Assembly (NCBI GenBank): GCA_907164885.2
Contig: OU015496.1
Location: 101,639,132-101,703,131 of the forward strand
DNA: 64,000 nucleotides
Direction: 5' to 3'
Source of the DNA: Dolomedes plantarius
Taxonomy: Eukaryota > Arthropoda > Arachnida > Araneae > Dolomedidae
Under the pieces are notes generated by a model. The model saw only the letters and a list, made by a program, of their open reading frames with translations. It had not been told where the DNA came from and ran no database searches. This document shows positions 1-9,819 of this stretch, piece by piece. How positions within the stretch are numbered: the stretch's first letter is position 1; every line of letters starts with the position of its first letter. The position numbers were made by a program, and so were the translations under genes.

Positions 1-2
1 TG

Positions 3-797
3 CATTTAGAGGTAGTGAGTGACCTTTCATCAAGGGCATTTATTGCAGCTCTTAAACGGTTTATTGCAAGACGTGGTAAACCGAGTGAAATCTACAGTGA
101 TTGCAGAACCAATTTCATTGGTGCAGATCGAAAGCTCAAGAGGTCACTCAAAGCATTATTGTCAGCTACTGACGATGATGGCATTCTAACCTTCGCAGCT
201 TCGGAGGGTATCAGGTGGTCTTTCAATCCTCCGTCGAGTCCTCATTTTGGCGGCCTCTGGGAAGCTGCCGTAAAATCTATGAAATTCCACCTCAAAAGAG
301 TCATGGGAAATTCCTCGTTGACGTTGGAGGAGTTCTATACTCTGGTTGCTCAGGTGGAGGGCTGTCTCAATTCCAGACCCCTATGCCCTAGTTCTGATGA
401 TCCTGGTGATTTAACTGCCTTGACACCTGGGCATTTCCTTGTTGGCTCTCCTGTAACTGCTATCCCTGAGCCAAATATGACAGATTCTTCTCTTTCATGT
501 TCACGCCGCTTTGAACTTGTACAAAGGCTTCTTCAGCAATTTTGGAAGAGGTGGAACTTTGAGTATTTGAGTTGTCTACAACAGCGTCCTAAGTGGTGTT
601 CTTCCTCTGCCAATCTCAGAATCGGTGACCTGGTGCTCATTAAAGATGATAATGTGCCTTTATTAAAATGGCAGTTAGGACGTATAGTGCAAGTTCATCC
701 TGGAACTGATAACAAGGTGCGCATGGCTACCTTAAAAACCAAGAGTGGCGAATTCAAAAGACCTGTAATAAAGTTGTGTAAATTACCTGTTGAATAG
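3..797 (+). CDS. BEL/Pao Pol C-terminus: integrase core end plus DUF5641-like tail (partial, cut by window edge)
   Basis: The frame is open from the first bases of the window to TAG at 795-797, so the true start lies upstream. The protein inserts retrotransposon cDNA into chromosomes. Visible are the second catalytic Asp (context IYSDCRTNF) and the catalytic Glu (context FGGLWEAAVK) of a DDE integrase. A DUF5641-like C-terminal domain with the QQFWKRW motif and a basic end (EFKRPV) follows. This order is diagnostic of BEL/Pao elements. No stop or frameshift is seen in this part, and an LTR follows at 955. The first catalytic Asp, RNase H, RT, protease and gag are outside the window, so whether the whole copy is intact cannot be judged. 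Confidence 0.93.
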   Translation, partial: HLEVVSDLSSRAFIAALKRFIARRGKPSEIYSDCRTNFIGADRKLKRSLKALLSATDDDGILTFAASEGIRWSFNPPSSPHFGGLWEAAVKSMKFHLKRVMGNSSLTLEEFYTLVAQVEGCLNSRPLCPSSDDPGDLTALTPGHFLVGSPVTAIPEPNMTDSSLSCSRRFELVQRLLQQFWKRWNFEYLSCLQQRPKWCSSSANLRIGDLVLIKDDNVPLLKWQLGRIVQVHPGTDNKVRMATLKTKSGEFKRPVIKLCKLPVE

Positions 798-954
798 TGC
801 CATGTATTTGTGATCAATTCAGATGTAATTGTTTCAATGTGCATTCATTTCGCGTTTTATGTGTATTTTTAAACTATCTTTGAGATATTTCAATGTAAAT
901 TTTCTTTTATTTGCTTCAGTTTTGAATCCCTTGTGGGCTTCAAGGCTGGGGGTA

Positions 955-1276
955 TGTTGTATATTAATTCAATTGGTTTGTATTTCTGAATGGCGACACA
1001 GAGTCTGTAGATGGCGACACAGAGTCTGTGTTCGTTTTGATGATGTGTAGATTTTGTGAAGTCAGTATGAGCTCTACCTGCCATATTGAGTGTGTGCTTT
1101 GATGGTCAACGAGATTGAGTGTGATTTAACTAGAGGTGAACGCTGGTTGTTCATATTCTAGTGTATTGAGTGTTGTAGCGCAGAAAGTTCTAAAGTTTAA
1201 GAGTTATTAAAGTTTCGTTCGTTTTAGTGAGTTTATTTATTAACCAAGATAGTACAGTCAACTTGTGTTACCACAA
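955..1276 (+). repeat. 3' LTR of the left-edge BEL/Pao element
   Basis: The boundary starts at TGTTGTATA, directly after a purine-rich tract (ggctgggggta) that serves as polypurine tract, about 157 bases after the Pol stop. The end is placed at ...TTACCACAAC from the approximate inverted terminal repeat. The 5' LTR is outside the window, so ends and target duplication cannot be confirmed. A 19-bp segment beginning atggcgacac is tandemly duplicated inside it (990-1008 and 1011-1029). Confidence 0.65.
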
Positions 1277-1332
1277 CGTTCCGAACCAGCTAAGAAATAT
1301 TCACTCATAATCAAGGTATATTATTCTAATAA

Positions 1333-1524
1333 CTAACCACTACAACTAACTCTATCACACCATTCTTCCTTAATGGCTGCCTTTAGGCTTTTTTTTAAGT
1401 ATGAGCGTGTCCAGGGAATTTTAGTCTCAACAAGGGTTTGGGTGTTTGACGAATATTTGGCCAGTTCATCTGCACGTTCATTGACTTTTATGCCAACATG
1501 TGCTTCTAAGCTTTGTACACACAA
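1333..1524 (-). pseudogene. Fragment of non-LTR retrotransposon RNase H domain
   Basis: A 63-codon minus-strand frame contains AHVGIKVNERADELAK. This matches the C-terminal part of the RNase H domain of Jockey/R1-type non-LTR retrotransposons (HVG-x-NERAD-LAK, with the active-site His and Asp). No reverse transcriptase is visible upstream on the same strand. It is a short 5'-truncated or decayed relic beside the BEL LTR. Family membership is clear from the motif; the exact clade is not. Confidence 0.6.
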
Positions 1525-3274
1525 GTATTTACTTTAGTATTTACAAGAACATATCCAATGTAAGAACCGTAACTGAATAAAAAACAAATGTATAGTATTC
1601 AGATCACACCCCCCCCCCCCCAGCAGAAACACGTATTTCTGTCAGGGCTCAGATACATTTTTACACGTTGCATTAAAAACCTGAAACAGAACACCACTGA
1701 TAAAAAGTTAATTTCTTTAAACTGCTTTAAAAAGTTAGCTTTGATTTTAGTAATATTGATTTGAAAATGAGGTAAAAAAATAAATTTGTGTGTTTCCTGG
1801 ATCTGTATGGCGAAGATAACATTAATTAAAAAATTGGTTACATATATATTTGACAAGATGGATAAATATTAATTAAAGGAGTTCCTCTTTTTGCCAAATA
1901 CTTAATTTTAAAAAAATGTTTCGCTTAATTCCCGAATGCCTTTTTTTTGCCGTTTTCCCAGTTGAATAGTAACAAGAATCAAAAAACAAACATAATTAAT
2001 TAAAACTAGAAATGATTCAAAGAACCAGAAGAATTTTCCTCATTATACCTTTTCGAAGTCTTCCTTTTTTCGTTCCCTTTTAATACTGAATCAAAAGCAT
2101 TTACTAATAAAAACAGATAAAGAACATGTGAATTGGATATCAGAATTAAAATAAAACCATGTATTAAGGACGGAAAAAAAGGTTAAATTTAGAAGATTAA
2201 AGTTTAATCAACATCTTTTATGTTCGAATTTTTGTCATAATTATTAAGGTTGATTTATATATTTAATGGGAAAATACCGAGTTTATTATTATTTTTTTTA
2301 ATTTCCGAGGATTTCTTTTGAGTTTTGCGATAAAATTGAGTTATTTTAAATGCCTTCATCATGCCTTTTTAGTTTTTTTTATTATTCCAAGTTAGTATCA
2401 TTATTTTTTATTCAAATAACGAAGAAATCGGAACATTTTACCTCATTTAATTGTAATCACGTGCAAAAGTAATGAAAAGCTGGCAGTCGTATTCCGCTTT
2501 TATTCAGAATCGAAGCTCGAGAAAGTATAACGTTTTTTAGAAGCGTGATTTCATCTTGGTTCTCTTTCACATGGGAAAAGGTAAGGTGGAGCATAGAAAC
2601 AACACAAATTAATTTACTATTACACATTTACTTATAATAAACGAACTTGTTAACGCATAATAACAATGAAATTTGCCTGGAGAAATATAATTATATTAAT
2701 TATGTTGCAATTCGATGTCTTGGGTGGCCTTCAGAAGCCATTGTAAGATTAAAAGTATTAGGTGAAGTGATCTAAATTTCTTATTTCTTGTAATGGTTAA
2801 AACACTACTCAACAAAGTTTAACTTTTTTTCTGTATCTGGCTTGTAAATGGGTGAATTTAACTAATTTTTGGGTGCTAAATTCGGTGGATTTGTCAAATT
2901 CTCTCTATCACGTCCCATTTATTAGATAGACAGCAGTTACGTAAAGTCCACAGTGAAATATTTGACAAAAATGGACCGTTTGAAATATAAACAAAAAATA
3001 ATATTCACCAGTAAAAATGTTTTCTTTATTACTTAACAAAAAACTGTGAACTAATACTTTCACGAAACTGTTGCACAATTACCCATAATGTTAATATTAA
3101 CAATGTTACTTTTCAAAATAGAATGATGTCTTTCTTGATAATAGTGCTTTCCTTTTGTAAGGTGTCTGATGATTCTCCCTAAACAGAAACCAACAGTAGT
3201 CACCCATCATTACAGGGTCTCAGTGCCCTTAATAACGATGTTCCATAGTAAGGATGTCTTAATGAAAAAGTTCA
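1525..3274. other. Gene-free AT-rich stretch with a poly-C tract
   Basis: No supportable gene on either strand. The region is AT-rich with scattered A and T runs. A run of about 13 C lies near 1609-1621. The last 100 bases are the left flank of the BEL insertion. Short frames here have no recognisable motif. Confidence 0.6.
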
Positions 3275-3279
3275 CCCTG

Positions 3280-3521
3280 TGTTGGGAATATATATGTTTT
3301 CACCGCCAGATAGCGCTGTACGGGTCAATGCCCTGGGGGTGTCTGTCGCGGTTTGTTACTTCTTGTTGTTTTGGACGAGCATGATGACTCGGAAGATTTT
3401 TACTCTTGAATCTTGAACGTAAACCCTGGCCCAACTTGTTGGGAAATAAAATGTTGTTATTGTTACTAATTCTTTGTTTAGTTAACTTTAACCTATTTTA
3501 CATTTTACTTAATTTTTTTCA
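3280..3521 (+). repeat. 5' LTR of BEL/Pao element (242 bp)
   Basis: Begins TGTTGGGAATA and ends TTTTTTTCA, with TG...CA ends. It matches 9457-9698 with four substitutions (ggaCgag/ggcCgag type changes near 3375-3390, cttgaacG/cttgaacT, and one in the terminal T run). An AATAAA poly(A) signal lies at about 3445, inside a short CCCAAC/GTTGGG palindrome context. Confidence 0.95.
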
Positions 3522-3539
3522 TGGCGCCCAACGTGGGGC
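3522..3539 (+). other. Primer binding site, Lys-tRNA type
   Basis: TGGCGCCCAACGTGGGGC starts immediately after the LTR CA end. From memory it equals the 18-nt primer site complementary to the 3' end of tRNA-Lys(1,2) used by several retroelements. It would prime minus-strand cDNA synthesis. The sequence is observed; the tRNA identity is recall. Confidence 0.85.
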
Positions 3540-3642
3540 ACGATCTTAGTATTAAAATTGTGCCAATTGAAAATGGATTATTGAAAACCATACATGGATC
3601 TTGAAGACGTCTGAATAAGGTAGGACATTATATTTTTTAAAT

Positions 3643-4947
3643 ATGGAAGAAGATATATCAAAACTAAAATCAAAAAGAAAAATAATAAGGACCGCTGTGT
3701 CCAAAATTTTAAATAAACTACAATCAGAAATCGAAAGTGAGGACTGTGATTGTGAAGTTTTAGAAGAAAATTTAAATTTGTTATCAACAAAATCAGAAAA
3801 TTTAAAAGAATTAGATAAAGCAATAGAGTTGAATTTAAATGTTACTGAAAAGGAATTTGAAGAACTAATTTGTGTACAAGAGTACGAAGAGAAAATTACG
3901 ATCTGGTCATTTAGAGCAAAAAAGAAGCTCAATAATGAAAACAAAAGTAAAATCATTGAGAACTCTCAGACCTCGGTTGCTTCAACTTCCGGAAATACAT
4001 TTAAACAAAGCATCCAACTTCCTAAATTAACTATAGGAAAATTCTTTGGGGATCCTAGCAATGGGTTAGATTTTTGGAACCAGTACTTAATAACTATACA
4101 TAATAATGATGACATAACTAAAATTGGAAAATTTAGTTATTTAAAAATGTATTTGGGAGGTCCGGCTTTGGCGGCTGTTTCTGGGTTCTCCTTGTCAAAT
4201 GAAAATTATGATTCATCTATTGAATTGCTAAAGCAGCGTTTTGGCATGAATGACATGGTAATCAGCTCACATATAAAAAACTTATTATCGGTAGATCCTG
4301 TAAAAAATGTTCGTAATGTAAAAGCCCTCAGAACGTTTTATGATAATTGCGAAATTCAAATTAGGAGTCTACAGTCTTTAAATGTGACGTCGGGCTCTTA
4401 CGGTAACTTGTTATGCCCAATAATACTGCAAAAATTACCAGAGGAGTTAAGTTTAGAGTATAACAGAAAACGAAAGTCTAATTCAGATTTTGATATTTCA
4501 GAGTTAATAGATTTCGTACGAAACGAAGTTGAATGCAGGGAAGCGTCGTATCTATTTAGTAAAGACTGTAATACGAAAGATAATTTCGATTTCCATCAGA
4601 AAAACAAAACGGGATTCTTAAACAAAAATAGTTATTTGAAGGGTAAAAATATCCCAACTGCGTCTGCCTTTACTACAGTAATTAAACCATACTGTTTTTT
4701 CTGTAAAGAAAATTCCCATAGTGTTGTAGATTGCGAAAAATCCGACGAGGATAAAAGAACACTTTTGAAAATTCAGGGTAGGTGTTATAATGTTTTGGAA
4801 AAACACACATGTCTCCAAATTGTAGAAGCAAAATTTCTCCCTGTCAAAATTGTAATAGTTCAAGTCATAACAAATTATTCTGTAGGAAAGTTAATCTTGA
4901 TATATCAACGGAGGACAAAGAGTCTGTTATTGCATCTTTGTCTTTAA
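3643..4947 (+). CDS. BEL/Pao Gag (DUF1759-type capsid region and zinc knuckle); frame leaves Gag near 4790
   Basis: Gag is the structural protein that packages element RNA. The start ATG at 3643 is the first good one after the leader. Residues 1-90 are highly charged and probably coiled coil. The capsid-like DUF1759 region spans roughly 130-300, with FFGDPSNGLDFW near its start. One CCHC knuckle is present (C351, C354, H359, C364). In relatives the frame continues as one polyprotein into further Cys/His motifs and protease. Here those motifs continue in the -1 frame (from about 4791), so residues after about 382 in this frame are out-of-frame noise. The simplest explanation is loss of one base next to a T/A run near 4790. 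A programmed shift is less likely because the switch falls inside a conserved Cys/His motif. Confidence 0.85.
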   Translation: MEEDISKLKSKRKIIRTAVSKILNKLQSEIESEDCDCEVLEENLNLLSTKSENLKELDKAIELNLNVTEKEFEELICVQEYEEKITIWSFRAKKKLNNENKSKIIENSQTSVASTSGNTFKQSIQLPKLTIGKFFGDPSNGLDFWNQYLITIHNNDDITKIGKFSYLKMYLGGPALAAVSGFSLSNENYDSSIELLKQRFGMNDMVISSHIKNLLSVDPVKNVRNVKALRTFYDNCEIQIRSLQSLNVTSGSYGNLLCPIILQKLPEELSLEYNRKRKSNSDFDISELIDFVRNEVECREASYLFSKDCNTKDNFDFHQKNKTGFLNKNSYLKGKNIPTASAFTTVIKPYCFFCKENSHSVVDCEKSDEDKRTLLKIQGRCYNVLEKHTCLQIVEAKFLPVKIVIVQVITNYSVGKLILIYQRRTKSLLLHLCL

Positions 4948-7043
4948 ATTCCGAAAATACTTGTAAGGGGGTATATTTACAGACTTGTTCAGTTTTAGCA
5001 GAAAATGTTGATACAAACAAAAATAGTACAGTTAGGATTTTAATGGATGGAGGATCCCAGAAATCATTTATTAGAGCCGATCTAGCTAAACAATTAAATT
5101 TAAGATGTTTGAGAAAAGAAAAACTGTATGTTTATTCATTTGGGTTTAGTGAAGGTCGTGAACGGGATTTTGAAGTCGTTCAAATAAATCTTAAAAATGT
5201 TAAGTTCCCCCAAAAATCCATGATAATTGAAGCCCTTGTTACTGAAACTATAACAGGAGCCTTTGTAAAAGTACCAACTAAAAGCATTCGTGAAATCTTA
5301 GAATCAAAGGGGCTGCAGCTAGCCGATAGCGGAGAAGCGTCGGAGATAAGAATTCTGGTGGGTTCGGATTACTACTGGAATGTCCTGGCTGAGGGAAAAG
5401 AGAAACTACGCAATAAACTGTTTGCAACTGAAACCTTGTTTGGATGGACTATTCAGGGTGGGGGCTACGACAAGCTCTTGGAGAACGCAGCTGTGATGAA
5501 TATCGGTGCACAGTATTTTGCCGACGTGTCGAAGAATGTTGAGATTAATGACATCGTAAAGCGGTTCTGGTCTCTGGACACTCTGGGGTTGACAGAAAAC
5601 AAACAGGAGGTTTCCGATGAATCAGTTATTCAGCAATTTCAGAGGGAATTGCAGTTTGATAATGGGCGATATGTTTCTCGCTTGTTATGGAAACAAAATC
5701 ATGAAGCCTTAAGTAATAATTTTGAAAACGCGAAAAGTCGTTTAATGTCTTTAGGAAATAAATTAAGGAAAAATTTTTGGCTTCGTAAACATTATAATGA
5801 AATAATACTCGATCAGTTAGATAACCAAATTATTGAAGAATGTAGTTTTGAAAGTAGCAGTGACAAAGTGTATTACATGCCACATTCCCCAGTTGTAAGA
5901 AAAAATTCTACGACAACTAAAGTAAGAATAGTTTATGATGCCTCTTCAAAACAAAACAATGCCGCATCCCTTAATGATTGTTTAGTTCCTGGGCCGAATT
6001 TAAATCCTTCAGTGTTAGATATGATACTGCGTTTCAGACAATTTAAATATGCCTTTTCCGCAGATATTGAGAAAGCATTCCATCAAATTGGAATAGCGGA
6101 AGTTGACAGAGATGCTTTGAGATTTTTGTATTTTGATAAGGATTTTAATTTGAAACCATATAGGATGACTAGAGTACCATTTGGCGTTTCATGCAGTCCC
6201 TTCATTCTGGCTAGTACTATTAAGTATTATATATCTAAGATAGCCCCAGAGAAACCCGATGTTTATGAGATGCTAAATACTTCGGTGTATGTAGATGATC
6301 ATTTTTATGGGGGTGATACTCTTGAGCAAACCTTCAAGCTTAGTTCTGAAGCATGTAAAGTATTTAGGGATGCAGGGATGAATTTACGGAAATTTAGTTC
6401 TAATTCAGAGGCTTTAAAGAGTCGGTGGATAAGTAATGGGATAATAAACGGAGAAGATTCAGAGAATTCATTAAAGGTGCTAGGGCTTCACTGGTGTACT
6501 CGTAAAGACCAAATTTTCTTAAACTTTGAAGCTTTGTGTGAAACATTAAATAATTGTGAGAATATTACTAAAAGAAACATATTAAAGGTGACCGCTACAA
6601 TCTTTGATCCTGTAGGTTTTATTTCGCCTTTTGTAATACGTGCAAAATTGTTAATTCAAAATCTTTGGCAATTAGGAATAGATTTTGATGATGAAGTTCC
6701 GAAAGAATGTAAGCAATTGTGGTCTGAGTGGTATCACGAAATAGAGAATTTGAAGAAACTGAAATTAACACGCGAATATTTTCCTGGGAAACTCAGAAAT
6801 TTAAATGATTTGGAACTACCCATTTTTTGTGACGCATCAATAAAAGCGTATGGAGCTGTCGCATACTTTAGGTGTCCCAAAGAATTCACCACGTCATTTG
6901 TAACATCGAAAACTAGAGTTGCCCCAGCAAGTAAAGAGCTGACGTTGCCTAAATTGGAATTACTAGGCGCGTTAATTGTCTCCAGACTTGCAAAATATTT
7001 GAAGGAATTGTTTAAGATTCCAGACGAAAGAACATTTATGTAG
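4809..7043 (+). CDS. BEL/Pao Pol: protease, reverse transcriptase, RNase H N-terminal part
   Basis: Numbering is from the ATG at 4809, which is only the first Met after the frame break, not a proven start. A CCHC-like motif (CQNCNSSSHNKLFC) opens the frame. The aspartic protease motif is LMDGGS (D80). RT follows with VYDASS (about 375), the first catalytic Asp in FSADIEKAF (D419) and the YVDD active site (D496, D497). RNase H begins at FCDASIKAYG (D675). The frame ends at TAG 7041-7043, inside the conserved SDS-tIVLHW region of RNase H. The same frame continues with recognisable RNase H sequence to about 7375, so this is a premature stop, not the natural end. Confidence 0.92.
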   Translation: MSPNCRSKISPCQNCNSSSHNKLFCRKVNLDISTEDKESVIASLSLNSENTCKGVYLQTCSVLAENVDTNKNSTVRILMDGGSQKSFIRADLAKQLNLRCLRKEKLYVYSFGFSEGRERDFEVVQINLKNVKFPQKSMIIEALVTETITGAFVKVPTKSIREILESKGLQLADSGEASEIRILVGSDYYWNVLAEGKEKLRNKLFATETLFGWTIQGGGYDKLLENAAVMNIGAQYFADVSKNVEINDIVKRFWSLDTLGLTENKQEVSDESVIQQFQRELQFDNGRYVSRLLWKQNHEALSNNFENAKSRLMSLGNKLRKNFWLRKHYNEIILDQLDNQIIEECSFESSSDKVYYMPHSPVVRKNSTTTKVRIVYDASSKQNNAASLNDCLVPGPNLNPSVLDMILRFRQFKYAFSADIEKAFHQIGIAEVDRDALRFLYFDKDFNLKPYRMTRVPFGVSCSPFILASTIKYYISKIAPEKPDVYEMLNTSVYVDDHFYGGDTLEQTFKLSSEACKVFRDAGMNLRKFSSNSEALKSRWISNGIINGEDSENSLKVLGLHWCTRKDQIFLNFEALCETLNNCENITKRNILKVTATIFDPVGFISPFVIRAKLLIQNLWQLGIDFDDEVPKECKQLWSEWYHEIENLKKLKLTREYFPGKLRNLNDLELPIFCDASIKAYGAVAYFRCPKEFTTSFVTSKTRVAPASKELTLPKLELLGALIVSRLAKYLKELFKIPDERTFM

Positions 7044-7276
7044 TCTGACAGTACAATAGTTTTACATTGGATCAATGGGTCACCACATAGGTGGAAACAA
7101 TTTGTAAGAAATCGGGTAACTGAAATACAGTCCCTAACAGATCCGGCTTGTTGGAAGCACTGTGATGGAATTTCAAATCCTGCTGACATTCTTTCACGTG
7201 GTTGTTCCGCAGAATATTTGTTGTCGTCAAAGGTTTGGTGGTCAGGGCCACATTGGTTGAGTGAACCAGACTGTAT

Positions 7277-8851
7277 ATGGCAAAGAAGTGTACGAAATAT
7301 AACGCAGAATTCCGAATCCATGTTAGAGAGAAAAAAGGATGTAAAAGACATTACAATTTTGCAAGCGATCACAAACCCCTTTTAGATCTTGAAAATTACA
7401 GCAAATTAAGTCGAGCTGTTAGAATTATCGCATGGGCAATGCGATTTATTCATAATACAAGAAAACATTTACCGAAAAGAAATGGCACCTTGACAGCTGA
7501 AGAAATATTCTCTGGGGAAATTCGATTAATTAGAGAAACGCAAGCTGAACATTTTGCAGTGGAAATTCATAATCTAAAATTGGGACAACCAGTTACTAAA
7601 AAATCTAACATTTTCGAGCTCAATCCCTTCTTAAATGAAGATAATGTCTTATTAGTGGGAGGCAGACTCCAAAAATCCTCATTGAGCTACTATGAAAAGC
7701 ACCCGATAATCATGCCTCCTAAACACAAATTAGCTGAACTTATTGTTCTTGATGCACATGAAAAGGTGTATCATTCCGGAGTATCAAGTACTCTCATTTA
7801 CATTAGAGAACGATACTGGATGATAAAAGGTAGACAGTATGTAAAAAACATACTAAAAAAATGTGTTATGTGCAGACGCATGAATGCTCGACCTGTAAAT
7901 CAAGTTGTGGCTCCACTACCGGCTGCAAGAATCGAACAGTCACAACCGTTTGATGTCGTTGGGTTAGACTTTGCTGGCCCACTTTATGTGAAAAATGAGC
8001 ATACCAAGTTCTACATTTTGTTGTGCACGTGTGCAGTTACAAGAGCTGTACACTTAGAACTAACGAGAGATTTAACAACTAACTCATTTCTCTTAGCTTT
8101 TCGCAGGTTCGTCTCGAGAAGAGGAATCTGTTCAGTTGTGTATTCGGACAACGCTCTTACCTTCAAGGCTGCAGATGCAGAACTTAAAAAGGTGTGGAAG
8201 GTAATAAGTCATCCAGACGTTAAAACGTATTATGCTTCCTCGGGTATCCAGTGGAGATATATTGCCGAGAAAGCGGCGTGGTGGGGCGGTTTCTATGAGC
8301 GACTAGTTCGTTCCGTGAAAGTGCCACTACGAAAAACCCTTGGACGAACATCCTTAGGTGTGGACGAACTTCACACCTTGCTAACTGAAATTGAAGCGGT
8401 GGTCAATAGAAGACCACTGACATATGTCCCTGATAGTCTCAATGATCCACAACCACTTTCACCCGTTCATTTCCTAATAGGTAATAAAGTGTCCAATTTA
8501 CCTCCAGTTAAATTCAATAACATTGTGGGTCAAAGCCGTAAAGAAACTTTGCTAAAAGCATATTTGTATCGCGAAAGACTGCTAAATCAGTTTTGGCGCA
8601 AGTGGACTAAAGACTATTTATTGAACTTGAAATCTGCAAACTGTAATAAAAATCAGCAGTCTAAAGGTGATTTGAAAGAAAATGACATTGTGATCATTCA
8701 TGATGAACATTTACCACGAAATATGTGGAGATTGGGAAGGATTGTAAAAACCTTTCCAGGTAGAGATGGTCGTATTCGTAGTTGTGAAATTAAAACTGAA
8801 AGAGGAACAATTAAACGACCAGTTCAACTACCTGTAAATTTAGAGTGTTAA
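7277..8851 (+). CDS. BEL/Pao integrase with HHCC, DDE core and DUF5641-like tail
   Basis: Integrase joins element cDNA to target DNA. The first about 34 residues of this frame are out-of-frame noise; true homology starts at about 7380 (LDLENYSKLSRAVRI). It follows the RNase H linker, which is in the neighbouring frame, a one-base shift in a C4/T4 run near 7375-7382. Visible are a zinc-binding region (HSGV... CVMCRR), catalytic D231 (GLDFAGP), D291 (YSDN) and E341 (WWGGFYERLV). Then come NRRPLTYV, HFLIGNK, and a DUF5641-like domain (LLNQFWRKW, IIHDEHLPRNMWRLGRIV). The natural stop TAA is at 8849-8851. The integrase domain itself has no break. Confidence 0.93.
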   Translation: MAKKCTKYNAEFRIHVREKKGCKRHYNFASDHKPLLDLENYSKLSRAVRIIAWAMRFIHNTRKHLPKRNGTLTAEEIFSGEIRLIRETQAEHFAVEIHNLKLGQPVTKKSNIFELNPFLNEDNVLLVGGRLQKSSLSYYEKHPIIMPPKHKLAELIVLDAHEKVYHSGVSSTLIYIRERYWMIKGRQYVKNILKKCVMCRRMNARPVNQVVAPLPAARIEQSQPFDVVGLDFAGPLYVKNEHTKFYILLCTCAVTRAVHLELTRDLTTNSFLLAFRRFVSRRGICSVVYSDNALTFKAADAELKKVWKVISHPDVKTYYASSGIQWRYIAEKAAWWGGFYERLVRSVKVPLRKTLGRTSLGVDELHTLLTEIEAVVNRRPLTYVPDSLNDPQPLSPVHFLIGNKVSNLPPVKFNNIVGQSRKETLLKAYLYRERLLNQFWRKWTKDYLLNLKSANCNKNQQSKGDLKENDIVIIHDEHLPRNMWRLGRIVKTFPGRDGRIRSCEIKTERGTIKRPVQLPVNLEC

Positions 8852-9456
8852 ATGTAATCATTTTCCTACAACTGTAGTTCAAATGTCTCATGTATATAAA
8901 ATGTATATAATATTTATTGTATGTTTATTTGTAGCGAAATTTTAAGAATGATTCCATTTGTGAAGTGTAGTTATGTGTAAAAATATAGTATTTAGGTAAG
9001 TGTGTTTAAGGATCTCCAATGAAGTGAGAATAGTAAGTTCCTTACTGATTGTATATTGTTAATTCTTGTATAGGTTTTGTTGCATTTGTTATAGATTGTT
9101 AGTCTTTGGATATTATTAACTTATTAACTTGTTAAAAAATACTTCATTCACAATTGAATTTTAAACTTTTATATTTTTGAATTAAGGTATACTTGAATTT
9201 CTTAATTTAATATGTATATTTGATTGTATAATTTTGGAATCATAAACATTAATTGGAAACTTAATTTTCTGAATTTAATATTATATTGAAATGTGATTTT
9301 TTGGAAACATGAACATTAATTGGAAGTTTTGAATGTTTTGGTCTCAACTCAAATGTTGAGAAATTGTAATTGAAATGTGAACTCTTGAACCTAAAATTAT
9401 TTTGAAATGTTGTAATAAGTATTGTCCTGAACATTGCTGTTCAGCCCGGCCCAGTT
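8852..9456 (+). other. 3' untranslated region of the BEL/Pao element, no polypurine tract
   Basis: 605 AT-rich bases without a supportable frame. A short segment around cattaattggaa recurs (about 9248 and 9314). The bases just before the 3' LTR read cagcccggcccagtt, which is not purine-rich. They resemble the LTR-internal segment around 3425 (ctggcccaacttgttggg). Confidence 0.7.
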
Positions 9457-9698
9457 TGTTGGGAATATATATGTTTTCACCGCCAGATAGCGCTGTACGG
9501 GTCAATGCCCTGGGGGTGTCTGTCGCGGTTTGTTACTTCTTGTTGTTTTGGCCGAGCATGATGACTTGGAAGATTTTTACTCTTGAATCTTGAACTTAAA
9601 CCCTGGCCCAACTTGTTGGGAAATAAAATGTTGTTATTGTTACTAATTCTTTGTTTAGTTAACTTTAACCTATTTTACATTTTACTTAATTTCTTTCA
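9457..9698 (+). repeat. 3' LTR of BEL/Pao element (242 bp)
   Basis: TGTTGGGAATA ... TTTCTTTCA. Same length as the 5' LTR with 4 differences by eye. It is followed by the target duplication CCCTG at 9699-9703. Confidence 0.95.
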
Positions 9699-9819
9699 CC
9701 CTGTTCATCACTCACAACACCCAAGTGTTTTGGAAAAAAGTGTAGGTGGGAGTGCAAAAAATGAATTTTTAGTGACATTTTACAACCCATATTCTTGTAG
9801 TTGTCCAGTAGACCATTCA

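Larger units (their letters stand above)
3275..9703 (+). mobile_element. Complete BEL/Pao LTR retrotransposon with CCCTG target duplication
   Basis: The element is 3280-9698 (6419 bp) flanked by the perfect 5-bp direct repeat CCCTG at 3275-3279 and 9699-9703. The two LTRs are 242 bp each and differ at 4 positions by eye (about 1.7%), so the insertion is fairly recent. Order: LTR, tRNA primer site, gag, protease, RT, RNase H, integrase, 3' untranslated region, LTR. Coding capacity is interrupted by a frameshift near 4790, a TAG at 7041-7043 and a frameshift near 7375-7382. No env-like frame was found. The usual purine-rich tract before the 3' LTR is missing. Confidence 0.95.

Noticed and set aside
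4780..4830. Programmed -1 frameshift between BEL gag and pol
   Set aside because: The switch falls inside a conserved Cys/His motif, no clear heptameric slippery site or stem was identified, and BEL elements usually encode one polyprotein. A base loss fits better.
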